DNA of 12,505 bases from an uncultured Shinella sp. (GTDB taxonomy: Bacteria; Pseudomonadota; Alphaproteobacteria; Rhizobiales; Rhizobiaceae), in assembly GCA_946886325.1 (NCBI GenBank), contig CAMPIK010000019.1, forward strand, positions 1 to 12,505, in the 5' to 3' direction. This document shows positions 1-7,149 of this stretch, piece by piece (the stretch's first letter is position 1; each line of letters starts with the position of its first letter). The notes beneath the pieces were generated by a model, which worked only from the letters and a program-made list of their open reading frames with translations, was not told where the DNA came from and made no database searches. The position numbers and the translations under genes are program-made.

Positions 1-1
1 C

Positions 2-1699
2 TTCTACACTACCTACAAGGGTGCGGTTGAGGCCGAATTCCTGAACCTGATGAAGTTCGACGCCATGACCGTCGGCAACCACGAGTTCGACGACAGCGAG
101 GACGGTCTCGCGCTCTTCCTCGACAAGGTGCAGTTCCCCGTCGTCACAGCCAATGTCGCTGCCGGCGCGAGCTCGAAGATCGGCGACCGCATCAAGCCCT
201 TCGTGATCCTGGAACAGGGCGGCCAGAAGGTCGCCATCGTCGGCGCCGTCGCCAACGACACGCACGAACTCTCCTCGCCCGGACCGAACATCTTGATCGG
301 GGACGACGTTGCCGACATCACGGCAGCTATCGTCGAGATTAAAAAGCAGGGCGTCGACAAGATCATCGCCCTCACCCATGTCGGCTATCCGCGCGATCTC
401 GCGGCGATCGCCAAGATTCCTGATGTCGATGTCGTTGTCGGCGGGCACACCAACACCTTCCTGTCGAACACCTCGGACAAGGCGGAAGGCCCCTATCCGA
501 CGATGGTCGACAACCCCGGCGGCTACAAGGTTCCGGTCGTCCAGGCCGGCGCCTATTCCAAGTATCTCGGCGACCTGAAGGTCGTCTTCGACGATAGCGG
601 CGTCGTCAAGGAGGCGACCGGCGAGCCGATCCTGATCGATTCGTCGATCAAGCCGGACGAAGCCGTCGTTGCCCGCGTGAAAGAACTGGGCGGGCCGATC
701 GAAGAGCTCAAGAACAAGGTCGTCGCCGAGACCGCAGCGCCGATCGACGGATCACGCGAAACCTGCCGCGCGGCAGAATGCCAGATGGGCAACCTCGTGG
801 CCGACGCGCTGCTCGACCGAACGAAGGACCAGGGCATTTCGATCGCCATCACCAATGGCGGCGGCCTGCGTGCTTCGATCGACGCCGGGCCGGTGACGAT
901 GGGTGAAGTCCTGGAAGTCCTGCCGTTCCAGAACACGGTCGCGACGTTCCAGCTCAAGGGCTCCGACCTGCTCGCCGCGCTCGAGAACGGCTTCAGCCAG
1001 ATCGAGGAAGGTGGCGGCCGCTTCCCGCAGGTTGCCGGCATGAAGATCGGCTTCGACAAGTCGCAACCGGCCGGCAGCCGCGTCGTGAACGCGGAAGTCA
1101 AGGACGGCGACGGCTTCGTGCCGCTCGATCCGGCGAAGGTCTACGGTGTCGTGTCGAACAATTTCATGCGCGCGGGTGGCGATGGCTACTCGGTCTTCGC
1201 CTCCGCCGCGACGAACGCCTATGACTACGGCCCCGGCATGGAAACGGTCGTCGCCGAATACATGGCGGCTAACCGCCCCTACACGCCTTCTACGTACGGA
1301 CGCATCACCGAGGCCGCCGCAAGCACCGTCGAGGCACCGGCAACGACGACCGAGGCTTCGCCGGATGCGACAGCAACAGCAGAGGGCAGCGAGGCGGCTC
1401 CCGCATCGGGCGCTGCCGAGACGGCGACGGAAATGACCGCGCCGGCGGAAACCGGTACAGAAACGACGACGCCTGCGGAGACCGCGACCGACACGGCGAT
1501 GGCCGATACGACGGCAAGCGAACCGGCGGCCACCATGACCGAAAGCAAGCATGTCATCGTCTCCGGCGACACGCTGTGGGATCTCGCCGAAACGGCCTAT
1601 GGCGACGGCCATATGTGGAAGAAGATCTCCGCGGCCAACGGCGATCCGCGTCCACGCGCGCTGGCAATCGGCTCGGAGCTGACGATCCCGGCGAAATAA
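2..1699 (+). CDS. Bifunctional metallophosphatase/5'-nucleotidase with C-terminal LysM domain (5'-truncated)
   Basis: Likely periplasmic or surface UshA/5'-nucleotidase-family enzyme that releases phosphate from nucleotides. The frame is open to the window edge, and the residues before the first Met (FYTTYKGAVEAEF) already match the family, so the true start lies upstream. The signal peptide and first metal-binding motifs (DxH, GD) are therefore not visible. Seen in order: the metallophosphoesterase motif GNHEFD (74-91); the late metal motif GGHTN (440-454); and the 5'-nucleotidase C-terminal domain with NGGGLRASI (854-880) and NNFMRAGGDGYSVF (1157-1198). An Ala/Thr/Glu-rich low-complexity linker follows (about 1303-1545). 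A LysM module (about 1550-1690, with GDTLWDLA and the ending LTIP) closes the protein. LysM modules bind peptidoglycan, so the enzyme is probably held at the wall (inference). It ends in TAA with a strong terminator 23 bases on, so it is transcriptionally separate from hemH. Substrate specificity cannot be read from sequence. Confidence 0.93.
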   Translation, partial: FYTTYKGAVEAEFLNLMKFDAMTVGNHEFDDSEDGLALFLDKVQFPVVTANVAAGASSKIGDRIKPFVILEQGGQKVAIVGAVANDTHELSSPGPNILIGDDVADITAAIVEIKKQGVDKIIALTHVGYPRDLAAIAKIPDVDVVVGGHTNTFLSNTSDKAEGPYPTMVDNPGGYKVPVVQAGAYSKYLGDLKVVFDDSGVVKEATGEPILIDSSIKPDEAVVARVKELGGPIEELKNKVVAETAAPIDGSRETCRAAECQMGNLVADALLDRTKDQGISIAITNGGGLRASIDAGPVTMGEVLEVLPFQNTVATFQLKGSDLLAALENGFSQIEEGGGRFPQVAGMKIGFDKSQPAGSRVVNAEVKDGDGFVPLDPAKVYGVVSNNFMRAGGDGYSVFASAATNAYDYGPGMETVVAEYMAANRPYTPSTYGRITEAAASTVEAPATTTEASPDATATAEGSEAAPASGAAETATEMTAPAETGTETTTPAETATDTAMADTTASEPAATMTESKHVIVSGDTLWDLAETAYGDGHMWKKISAANGDPRPRALAIGSELTIPAK

Positions 1700-1722
1700 G
1701 GACAATTTGTCTCCACTTATTG

Positions 1723-1760
1723 CGCCGGTCCGGGCTTCCCCGGGCCGGCGATTCTTTTTA
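1723..1760 (+). terminator. Intrinsic terminator after the 5'-nucleotidase gene
   Basis: A 12-bp stem (1723-1734 with 1739-1750, one G-T wobble) closes on a CTTC tetraloop. ATTCTTTTTA follows directly. Position just after the stop codon and the T-rich tail make this a convincing rho-independent terminator. Confidence 0.9.
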
Positions 1761-1833
1761 GAACGATTCTGAACCACGTCTCCCGCGCCACGTAGAAGAG
1801 CGCGAAGCAGAAATTCGTCGACAGGATCGCCCG

Positions 1834-2865
1834 ATGCAGGACCTCCCCTTCAAGCCCGCAGACCACCCGCCCGTCAAATTCGGCAAGGTCGGCGTGCTGC
1901 TCGTCAATCTCGGCACGCCGGATGGCACGGACTACACGTCCATGCGGCGCTACCTGAAGGAGTTCCTGACCGACAAGCGCGTCATCGAATGGCCGAAGGC
2001 GCTCTGGTACCCGATCCTCTTCGGCATCGTGCTCAACACCCGGCCCGGCAAGGTCGGCAAGGCCTATGAGACGATCTGGAACAAGGAGAAGAACGAAAGC
2101 TACCTGCGCACCTACACGCGCAGCCAGGCCGAACGGATGGCCGCGTCGCTCGCCGGGCACCCGCATGTCGTCGTCGACTGGGCGATGCGCTACGGCCAGC
2201 CGTCGATCGTCTCGCGCATCGACCATCTGAAGGCCGAGGGCTGCGAACGCATCCTCGTCTTCCCGCTCTATCCGCAATATGCCGCGGCGACGACGGCGAC
2301 CGTCAACGACAAGGCCTTCGAGGCGCTCCTGAAGATGCGCTGGCAGCCGGCGTTGCGCACCGTGCCGCCCTATCACGACGATCCGACCTATATCGATTCG
2401 CTCGCCATCTCGATCGAGAAGCATCTGGCGACGCTCGACTGGGAGCCGGAAATGGTGCTCGCCTCCTTCCACGGCATTCCGAAGAGCTATTTCGACAAGG
2501 GCGACCCCTATCACTGCCAGTGCTACAAGACCGCGCGGCTCGTCCGGGAACGGCTCGGCTGGCCGAAGGAGAAGCTGATGGTGACCTTCCAGTCCCGCTT
2601 CGGGCCGGAGGAATGGCTGCAGCCCTATACCGACAAGACCGTCGAGAAGCTGGCGCAGGACGGCGTCAAGCGCATCGCCGTCATCAATCCCGGCTTCGTC
2701 TCCGACTGCCTGGAGACGCTGGAGGAGATCGCCGAACAGGCGGCCGAAAGCTTCCACCACAATGGCGGCGACAAGTTCACCCACATCCCCTGCCTGAACG
2801 ACAGCCCGGAGGGCATGGCCGTACTCGAAACGGTCGTGCGGCGGGAATTGCAGGGCTGGATCTGA
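1834..2865 (+). CDS. hemH: Ferrochelatase
   Basis: Inserts ferrous iron into protoporphyrin IX, the last step of protoheme synthesis. The 343 residues match the family's usual length. Visible signatures are VLLVNLGTPDG near the N-terminus, FPLYPQYAAATTATV in the middle, ASFHGIP with the conserved active-site His (H213), the stretch HCQCYKTARLVRERLG, and the SDCLETLEEI segment. E294 in that segment corresponds by motif to the catalytic Glu known in Bacillus and human ferrochelatase. No membrane segment is evident, as expected for a cytoplasmic or peripheral enzyme. The ATG at 1834 has an AGGA ribosome site at 1823-1826, seven bases upstream. It follows a strong terminator, so it should have its own promoter, although I cannot point to convincing -35/-10 boxes. 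Five cysteines are present (C137, C228, C230, C292, C320), relevant to a possible [2Fe-2S] cluster. Confidence 0.97.
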   Translation: MQDLPFKPADHPPVKFGKVGVLLVNLGTPDGTDYTSMRRYLKEFLTDKRVIEWPKALWYPILFGIVLNTRPGKVGKAYETIWNKEKNESYLRTYTRSQAERMAASLAGHPHVVVDWAMRYGQPSIVSRIDHLKAEGCERILVFPLYPQYAAATTATVNDKAFEALLKMRWQPALRTVPPYHDDPTYIDSLAISIEKHLATLDWEPEMVLASFHGIPKSYFDKGDPYHCQCYKTARLVRERLGWPKEKLMVTFQSRFGPEEWLQPYTDKTVEKLAQDGVKRIAVINPGFVSDCLETLEEIAEQAAESFHHNGGDKFTHIPCLNDSPEGMAVLETVVRRELQGWI

Positions 2866-2875
2866 TCCGGCAATC

Positions 2876-2910
2876 GGCGCCGGCGGCAATTTCGCCGGCG
2901 CCTTCCAAAT
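2876..2910 (+). terminator. Hairpin after hemH, possible terminator
   Basis: Perfect 10-bp GC stem (GGCGCCGGCG at 2876-2885, CGCCGGCGCC at 2893-2902) with a 7-base loop, 10 bases after the hemH stop. The following bases (TTCCAAAT) are only weakly T-rich, so termination may be inefficient or the hairpin may serve as an mRNA 3' end stabiliser. Confidence 0.55.
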
Positions 2911-2977
2911 AGACTGGTGTCGCGGCGCGTAATCCCTACATTGAAGCTCCACGCCTCATGGGAGAGGAAGCCCGCAC

Positions 2978-3991
2978 ATGAACCTCACCGGTCTCGACAT
3001 CTTCGTCATTGCCCTCGTCGTCCTTGTCGTCCTGCTGATCTTCGCGGGCATCAAGACCGTTCCGCAGGGCTATCGCTACACGATCGAGCGTTTCGGCCGC
3101 TACACGCGCACGCTGGAGCCCGGCCTCAACATCATCGTGCCCTTCATGGACCGCATCGGCTCCAAGCTGAATGTCATGGAGCAGGTGCTCGACATTCCGA
3201 CGCAGGAGGTCATTACCCGCGACAATGCGAGCGTCTCGGCCGACGGCGTCGCCTTCTACCAGGTGCTGAATGCGGCGCAGGCGGCCTATCAGGTGGCCAA
3301 TCTCGAAAACGCCATCCTCAACCTCACCATGACCAACATCCGCTCGGTCATGGGCTCGATGGACCTCGACGAACTGCTGTCGAACCGTGACGTCATCAAC
3401 GACAAGCTCCTGCGCGTCGTCGATGAAGCCGCAAACCCCTGGGGCATCAAGATCACCCGCGTCGAGATCAAGGACATCGCGCCGCCGAAGGACCTCGTCG
3501 ATGCGATGGGCCGGCAGATGAAGGCCGAGCGCGAGAAGCGCGCGCAGGTGCTGGAAGCCGAAGGCGCGCGCAATGCGCAGATCCTGCGCGCCGAGGGCGC
3601 CAAGCAATCGGCGATCCTGGAGGCCGAAGGCCAGCGCGAGGCGGCCTTCCGCGATGCCGAGGCGCGCGAGCGCCTGGCCGAAGCCGAAGCCAAGGCGACG
3701 GCCATGGTCTCGCAGGCCATCGCCGCCGGCGACGTGCAGGCGATCAACTACTTCGTCGCCCAGAAATACACCGAGGCGATGGCCGCGATCGGCAAGGCGC
3801 CGAATTCCAAGATCGTGCTGATGCCGATGGAGGCGTCCTCGCTCATCGGCTCGCTCGGTGGCATCGGCGCGATTGCACGGGAGGTCTTCGGCAACGATCC
3901 GTCACCGGTCGTGCGGCAGCGGCCCTCGACACCGACCACGGGCTCGACGGCTGTTCGCAACCCCTTCGATCCCTCGCAGCGGCAGGAGTGA
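2978..3991 (+). CDS. qmcA: SPFH/band 7 (stomatin-like) membrane protein, QmcA family
   Basis: Membrane-anchored scaffold of the SPFH/prohibitin superfamily. E. coli QmcA is linked to membrane protein quality control with FtsH/HflKC, while the exact role here is unknown. In 337 residues: one N-terminal hydrophobic segment (about residues 5-24, rich in V/L/I), then an SPFH domain from [15 protein letters not shown] (about 27-190). Next comes an Ala/Glu-rich coiled coil with repeated AEGA/AEGQ heptad-like units (about 180-240), then a small C-terminal region with [12 protein letters not shown]. The Pro/Thr/Arg-rich tail looks disordered. The start at 2978 is backed by a GGAGAGGAAG Shine-Dalgarno region (2961-2970). 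The stop is three bases from the nfeD start, and that pairing is the classic QmcA/NfeD (YbbK/YbbJ) arrangement, which supports the name. Confidence 0.92.
   Translation: MNLTGLDIFVIALVVLVVLLIFAGIKTVPQGYRYTIERFGRYTRTLEPGLNIIVPFMDRIGSKLNVMEQVLDIPTQEVITRDNASVSADGVAFYQVLNAAQAAYQVANLENAILNLTMTNIRSVMGSMDLDELLSNRDVINDKLLRVVDEAANPWGIKITRVEIKDIAPPKDLVDAMGRQMKAEREKRAQVLEAEGARNAQILRAEGAKQSAILEAEGQREAAFRDAEARERLAEAEAKATAMVSQAIAAGDVQAINYFVAQKYTEAMAAIGKAPNSKIVLMPMEASSLIGSLGGIGAIAREVFGNDPSPVVRQRPSTPTTGSTAVRNPFDPSQRQE
3984..3988 (+). promoter_or_regulatory. nfeD ribosome-binding site inside the qmcA 3' end
   Basis: AGGAG lies in the last sense codons of qmcA, six bases before the nfeD ATG at 3995. Ribosomes finishing qmcA would expose or reuse it, which suggests translational coupling. 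Confidence 0.75.
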
Positions 3992-3994
3992 CCG

Positions 3995-4453
3995 ATGCTT
4001 GCGCGCATCGTCGCCGAACTCGGCCCCTGGGCCTGGTGGGTGCTCGGCATCATCCTTCTGATCGCCGAGGTGCTGCTGCCCGGCTTCTTCCTGCTCTGGG
4101 TCGGCATCGCGGCGATCCTGACCGGCGCCTTGTCGCTGATGCTGTGGGAGGCGGCCTTCTGGACCTGGCATGTGCAATGGCTCGTCTTCGCCGCCCTGTC
4201 GCTCGCCGCCGTCTTCGCCGGACGCCGCTTTGTGACGGGCCGCGGCACCGCGAGCGACGAGCCGTTCCTCAACCAGCGCGGCGAAGGGCTCGTCGGGCGC
4301 ACCGCGACGCTGGAGCAGCCGATTGCCGAAGGGCGCGGCCGCATCCGGCTGGACGACACGCAATGGACGGTGCGCGGTCCGGATCTGCCGGTCGGCACAC
4401 GCGTCCGCGTCGTCTCCGGCACGGGGCGGGATCTGACCGTCGAGCCGGTCTGA
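3995..4453 (+). CDS. nfeD: NfeD-like inner-membrane protein (YbbJ type)
   Basis: Short NfeD-family partner of the SPFH protein encoded just upstream. The 152 residues contain hydrophobic membrane segments (about residues 8-50 and 60-80: WWVLGIILLIAEVLLPGFF, then a V/L/A-rich helix). A soluble beta-rich C-terminal domain follows, from LVGRTATLEQ to TVEPV, typical of the NfeD OB-fold. It lacks the N-terminal ClpP-like protease domain of long NfeD proteins. The ATG at 3995 is preceded by AGGAG (3984-3988), whose last base is also adjacent to the qmcA TGA (3989-3991), so translation of the two genes is probably coupled. The family is thought to work with SPFH proteins in membrane microdomain organisation. 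The gene ends two bases from the convergent kpsF stop, with no room for a terminator of its own. Confidence 0.92.
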   Translation: MLARIVAELGPWAWWVLGIILLIAEVLLPGFFLLWVGIAAILTGALSLMLWEAAFWTWHVQWLVFAALSLAAVFAGRRFVTGRGTASDEPFLNQRGEGLVGRTATLEQPIAEGRGRIRLDDTQWTVRGPDLPVGTRVRVVSGTGRDLTVEPV

Positions 4454-4455
4454 GA

Positions 4456-5451
4456 TCAGGCGACGCCGATCCGCAGAAGATCGTGGAAATGCACGATGCC
4501 GACGGGGCGGAAGGTCTCGTCGGTGACGATCAGCGCCGAAATCTTGTGCTGGTCCAGGATGCCGAGCGCCGTCGTCGCAAGCGTCGTCGGCTTCACCGTC
4601 TTGGGGCTCCGCGTCATCACGTCATCGACATTGAGCTCGGCGAGGTTGCGCGTCAGGTTGCGCGCGATGTCGCCGTCCGTGACGATGCCGGCGAGCGTGC
4701 CGTTGTCGTTGATGACGCCGACGCAGCCGTAACGCTTCTGCGAAAGCAGCAGCACGGCATCCGGCATCGAGGTGCCGAGCGGTACGAGCGGCATGTTTTC
4801 GCCGCTGTGCATGATGTCGCCGACATGGGAGAGGCTCGCGCCGAGCTTGCCGCCCGGATGGAACGTCTTGAAATCGATGGCGGTGAAGCCGCGCGCCTCG
4901 AGAAGCGAAACGGCCAGCGCATCGCCGAGCGAAAGCTGCATCAGCGTCGAGGTGGTCGGCGCCAGGCCATGCGGGCAGGCCTCCTGCGACTTCGGCAGCA
5001 GCAGCACGATGTCGGCCTCGCGCGCCAGCGTCGAGCTTTCACCCGAGGTCAGGGCGATCAGGGGGATCGAGAACCGCCGCGAATAGGAGATGATGCCCTG
5101 CAACTCGGCGCTCTCGCCGCTCCAGGACATGGCGAGGATGACGTCGTCGCGCGTGATCATGCCGAGATCGCCGTGGTTGGCCTCGACGGGATGCACGAAG
5201 AAGGAGGGCGTTCCGGTCGATGCCAGCGATGCGGCGATCTTGACGCCGATATGCCCCGACTTGCCGACACCAGTGACAATCACGCGGCCGCGGATATCCG
5301 CAATCCGGCTGACCGCTTCGCAGAAAGGCTCGCAGAGCGGGCCGGCCATGGCTTCGGAAAGGGCCGCCAATCCGACCTTTTCGGTTTCGATCGTGCGGAT
5401 AGCCGAGGCGATCGCGCCGCTGCTTTCCACTTTTGCCTGTCTCTTGATCAT
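4456..5451 (-). CDS. kpsF: D-arabinose-5-phosphate isomerase, KpsF/KdsD/GutQ family
   Basis: Interconverts ribulose-5-phosphate and arabinose-5-phosphate, the first step of Kdo synthesis for LPS inner core (or Kdo-containing capsule). The 331 residues show an N-terminal SIS sugar-isomerase domain (about 40-205) and two CBS domains (about 210-265 and 272-331, including VGDIMHSG and VDDVMTRSP). Motifs: GVGKSGHIG (61-69), HPVEANHGDLGM (87-98), SWSGESAEL (109-117), EACPHGLAPT (157-166) and FHPGGKLG (197-204). K64, E116, E157 and H198 align at a constant offset of five with the catalytic residues I recall for E. coli KdsD (K59, E111, E152, H193), so the enzyme should be active. The start at 5451 has only a weak upstream AAGG. 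It is divergent from the outer-membrane protein gene and convergent with nfeD. KdsD-type housekeeping use is more likely than capsule-specific KpsF because no capsule genes are near. Confidence 0.94.
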   Translation of the reverse strand: MIKRQAKVESSGAIASAIRTIETEKVGLAALSEAMAGPLCEPFCEAVSRIADIRGRVIVTGVGKSGHIGVKIAASLASTGTPSFFVHPVEANHGDLGMITRDDVILAMSWSGESAELQGIISYSRRFSIPLIALTSGESSTLAREADIVLLLPKSQEACPHGLAPTTSTLMQLSLGDALAVSLLEARGFTAIDFKTFHPGGKLGASLSHVGDIMHSGENMPLVPLGTSMPDAVLLLSQKRYGCVGVINDNGTLAGIVTDGDIARNLTRNLAELNVDDVMTRSPKTVKPTTLATTALGILDQHKISALIVTDETFRPVGIVHFHDLLRIGVA

Positions 5452-5522
5452 CGCGCTTGGTTAGCGCCTTTGCCGTGCCGTGTCCATGCTGTGAAACAGC
5501 ACCGCCGGGGCACGAATTGCAA

Positions 5523-5541
5523 CCAAGTGTTAACCACATGG
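5523..5541. promoter_or_regulatory. Imperfect dyad in the kpsF/beta-barrel divergent region
   Basis: CCAaGTGtTaAcCACaTGG has 7 of 9 symmetric base pairs. It contains one GTTAAC (5529-5534), and a second GTTAAC lies at 5552-5557, 23 bases away. It sits in the 135-base gap between kpsF (-) and the outer-membrane protein gene (+), where both promoters must lie. I cannot assign confident -35/-10 boxes here, so a regulatory role is inferred from position and symmetry only. Confidence 0.3.
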
Positions 5542-5586
5542 CTTTACCTTCGTTAACGAAATTGCAAAGAGGTCGCGAGCCGCACG

Positions 5587-7149
5587 ATGGCGCAGACAGC
5601 GAGGAAGCCAGCATATCTGGCGCGGCTCCGGCCGCGGTCGAGCACGGCTGCGCTGTTGCTTGCAGGCACCTTTCTCCTCGGTGTGCCGCACCTCCATGCG
5701 CAGGATGTGCCGCCCGGCGAAACCGACCAGCAGGACCCTTATGGCGGCGCTTCGCAAACGGCGCTGGCTGCCGCCGCTGCCTTCAGTGTCGACGATCCGG
5801 AAGACGAGACGGACACGGAGAGGTCGCCGACGAACGCCGCCGGCGCCGTCGACCCGCGCAATCCGCAAACGGGACGGCAGGTGACGGACGCGGAGGCAGC
5901 GGCCGCAGCCGAAGACACGCTTCAGCCCGAGGCCGAAAGTTTCCGCATCGTCGAGGAAACCAATCGCGAGAACCTCGCCGAGACGAGCGTCGATGGCCTG
6001 CGTGTCGGCGAGATCGAAGGTCGCGATGCGGCACCCGGACTGAGGCTCGGCACCTTCGTCCTGAAACCGTCGATCACCCAGGGCATCGCCTACGAGACGA
6101 CGAAGACCGGTTCCGCCTCCGAAAGCCGCGGCTTCTCGACAACAACGCTGAAAGGTTCACTCACCTCCGACTGGTCGCGGCATCAACTGACGGTCGAAGG
6201 CGAAGGAACCTTCGAGCGCAATCTCTGGGGCCAAGGCGCGACCGATCCGGAATTCGACATCGACGCCGACCTGCGGCTCGACCTTGCCGGCCAGACGACG
6301 GCGAACATCACCGCCGGCTACAGTTTCGAGCGGGAAAGCTCGACCGATCCGAATGCGATCTCGAATGCGGACGTGCAATCCGGTGTGCACCAGATGTCCC
6401 TCGGTGCCGCCGTGCAGCGCGACTTCGGCCTCATCCGCGGTACGCTCGGGACAACGTTGGTCCGCGAGGTCTACGGCGACGCGGAACTCGCGAACGGCGG
6501 CAGCCTGTCGCTCGCCGACCGCGACAATACGGAAGGCACGGTGACGGCCCGCGTCGGATACGAGCTTTCCCCTGCCCTCATCCCCTTTATCGAGGCCTCC
6601 GTCGGCCGCTCGATCTACGACCAGCTCCGCGATTCGCTCGGCTACGAGCGTTCGGCCTATATTTATGGCGGCCGGACCGGCGTCGAGGTGGACATGGGCG
6701 AGAAGCTGCGCGGCGAACTCGGCATCGGCTACAAGCGGGCAACCTTCGACGACGACCGGCTGAAGGCACTCGATGCCTTCACGATCGACGGATCGGCGAA
6801 CTGGTCGCCGCGGCGCGGCACGGATGTCACGCTCGGACTGACGACCGCGCTGGAACCTTCCACCACGGCGGGCGAAAGCGGCTACGTCTCCTACGGCACG
6901 ACGGCGGAGGTGACCCACGAACTGCGCGACAATCTCGTCGCCAAGCTCAATGCCGCCTATACGCTGCGCGACTTCTCCTCGACCGGCGGCGTCAACCAGA
7001 ACGTCTACCTGGTGGGCGGCGGGCTGACCTGGGACATCAACCGCTGGCTGGCGCTGACGAGCGACCTTTCCTACGAGGTCACGACGCAACGCGGCTCGGC
7101 CGACACCGCCATCACGCGGGCCGGCCTTGGCCTGACGGTTCGGCGCTGA
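5587..7149 (+). CDS. Outer-membrane beta-barrel protein (BBP_2-like)
   Basis: Predicted exported outer-membrane barrel of 520 residues with no enzymatic motif. A Sec signal peptide is clear: a basic start (RKPAYLARLRPR), a hydrophobic stretch (AALLLAGTFLLGV, 21-33) and likely cleavage after LHA (residue 38). An acidic, Ala-rich, probably disordered region follows (about 39-150). From RLGTFVLKPSI (about 152) to the end the pattern is alternating polar/hydrophobic strands with aromatic girdle residues and turn motifs, for example TANITAGYSFE, LIPFIEASVG, LRGELGIGYKR and LALTSDLSYEV. This resembles the putative beta-barrel porin 2 family (PF10082), often found near exopolysaccharide genes. The terminal VRR lacks the usual final Phe. 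AAAGAGG (5566-5572) is the best ribosome site, though 14 bases from the ATG. A longer overlapping frame (5457-7244) is Arg-rich and unlike a protein. The function is unknown; a surface-polysaccharide role would fit the adjacent galU. Confidence 0.85.
   Translation: MAQTARKPAYLARLRPRSSTAALLLAGTFLLGVPHLHAQDVPPGETDQQDPYGGASQTALAAAAAFSVDDPEDETDTERSPTNAAGAVDPRNPQTGRQVTDAEAAAAAEDTLQPEAESFRIVEETNRENLAETSVDGLRVGEIEGRDAAPGLRLGTFVLKPSITQGIAYETTKTGSASESRGFSTTTLKGSLTSDWSRHQLTVEGEGTFERNLWGQGATDPEFDIDADLRLDLAGQTTANITAGYSFERESSTDPNAISNADVQSGVHQMSLGAAVQRDFGLIRGTLGTTLVREVYGDAELANGGSLSLADRDNTEGTVTARVGYELSPALIPFIEASVGRSIYDQLRDSLGYERSAYIYGGRTGVEVDMGEKLRGELGIGYKRATFDDDRLKALDAFTIDGSANWSPRRGTDVTLGLTTALEPSTTAGESGYVSYGTTAEVTHELRDNLVAKLNAAYTLRDFSSTGGVNQNVYLVGGGLTWDINRWLALTSDLSYEVTTQRGSADTAITRAGLGLTVRR

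Noticed and set aside
752..1777. 341-codon open frame on - opposite the nucleotidase
   Set aside because: Arg-rich antisense frame that runs through a terminator. The Ala/Thr linker on + creates the open reading.
2915..2941. TGGTGT / CTACAT as a qmcA promoter
   Set aside because: The spacing is only 15 bases and the -35 match is poor.
1717..2952. 411-codon open frame on - opposite hemH
   Set aside because: Antisense shadow of ferrochelatase with no recognisable motif.
5487..5501. TGCTGT-gaa-ACAGCA hairpin upstream of kpsF
   Set aside because: A six-bp stem without a T-run or positional support; expected by chance in GC-rich DNA.
3988..5556. 522-codon open frame on + spanning nfeD and antisense to kpsF
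   Set aside because: It is out of phase with nfeD and antisense to a clear enzyme with all its catalytic residues. The composition is typical of a shadow frame.
5529..5557. CtrA binding site from the TTAA sequences
   Set aside because: The two TTAA cores are 23 bases apart rather than in TTAA-N7-TTAA phase.
6157..7089. 310-codon open frame on - inside the barrel gene
   Set aside because: Arg/Ala-rich antisense shadow with no ribosome site or family resemblance.
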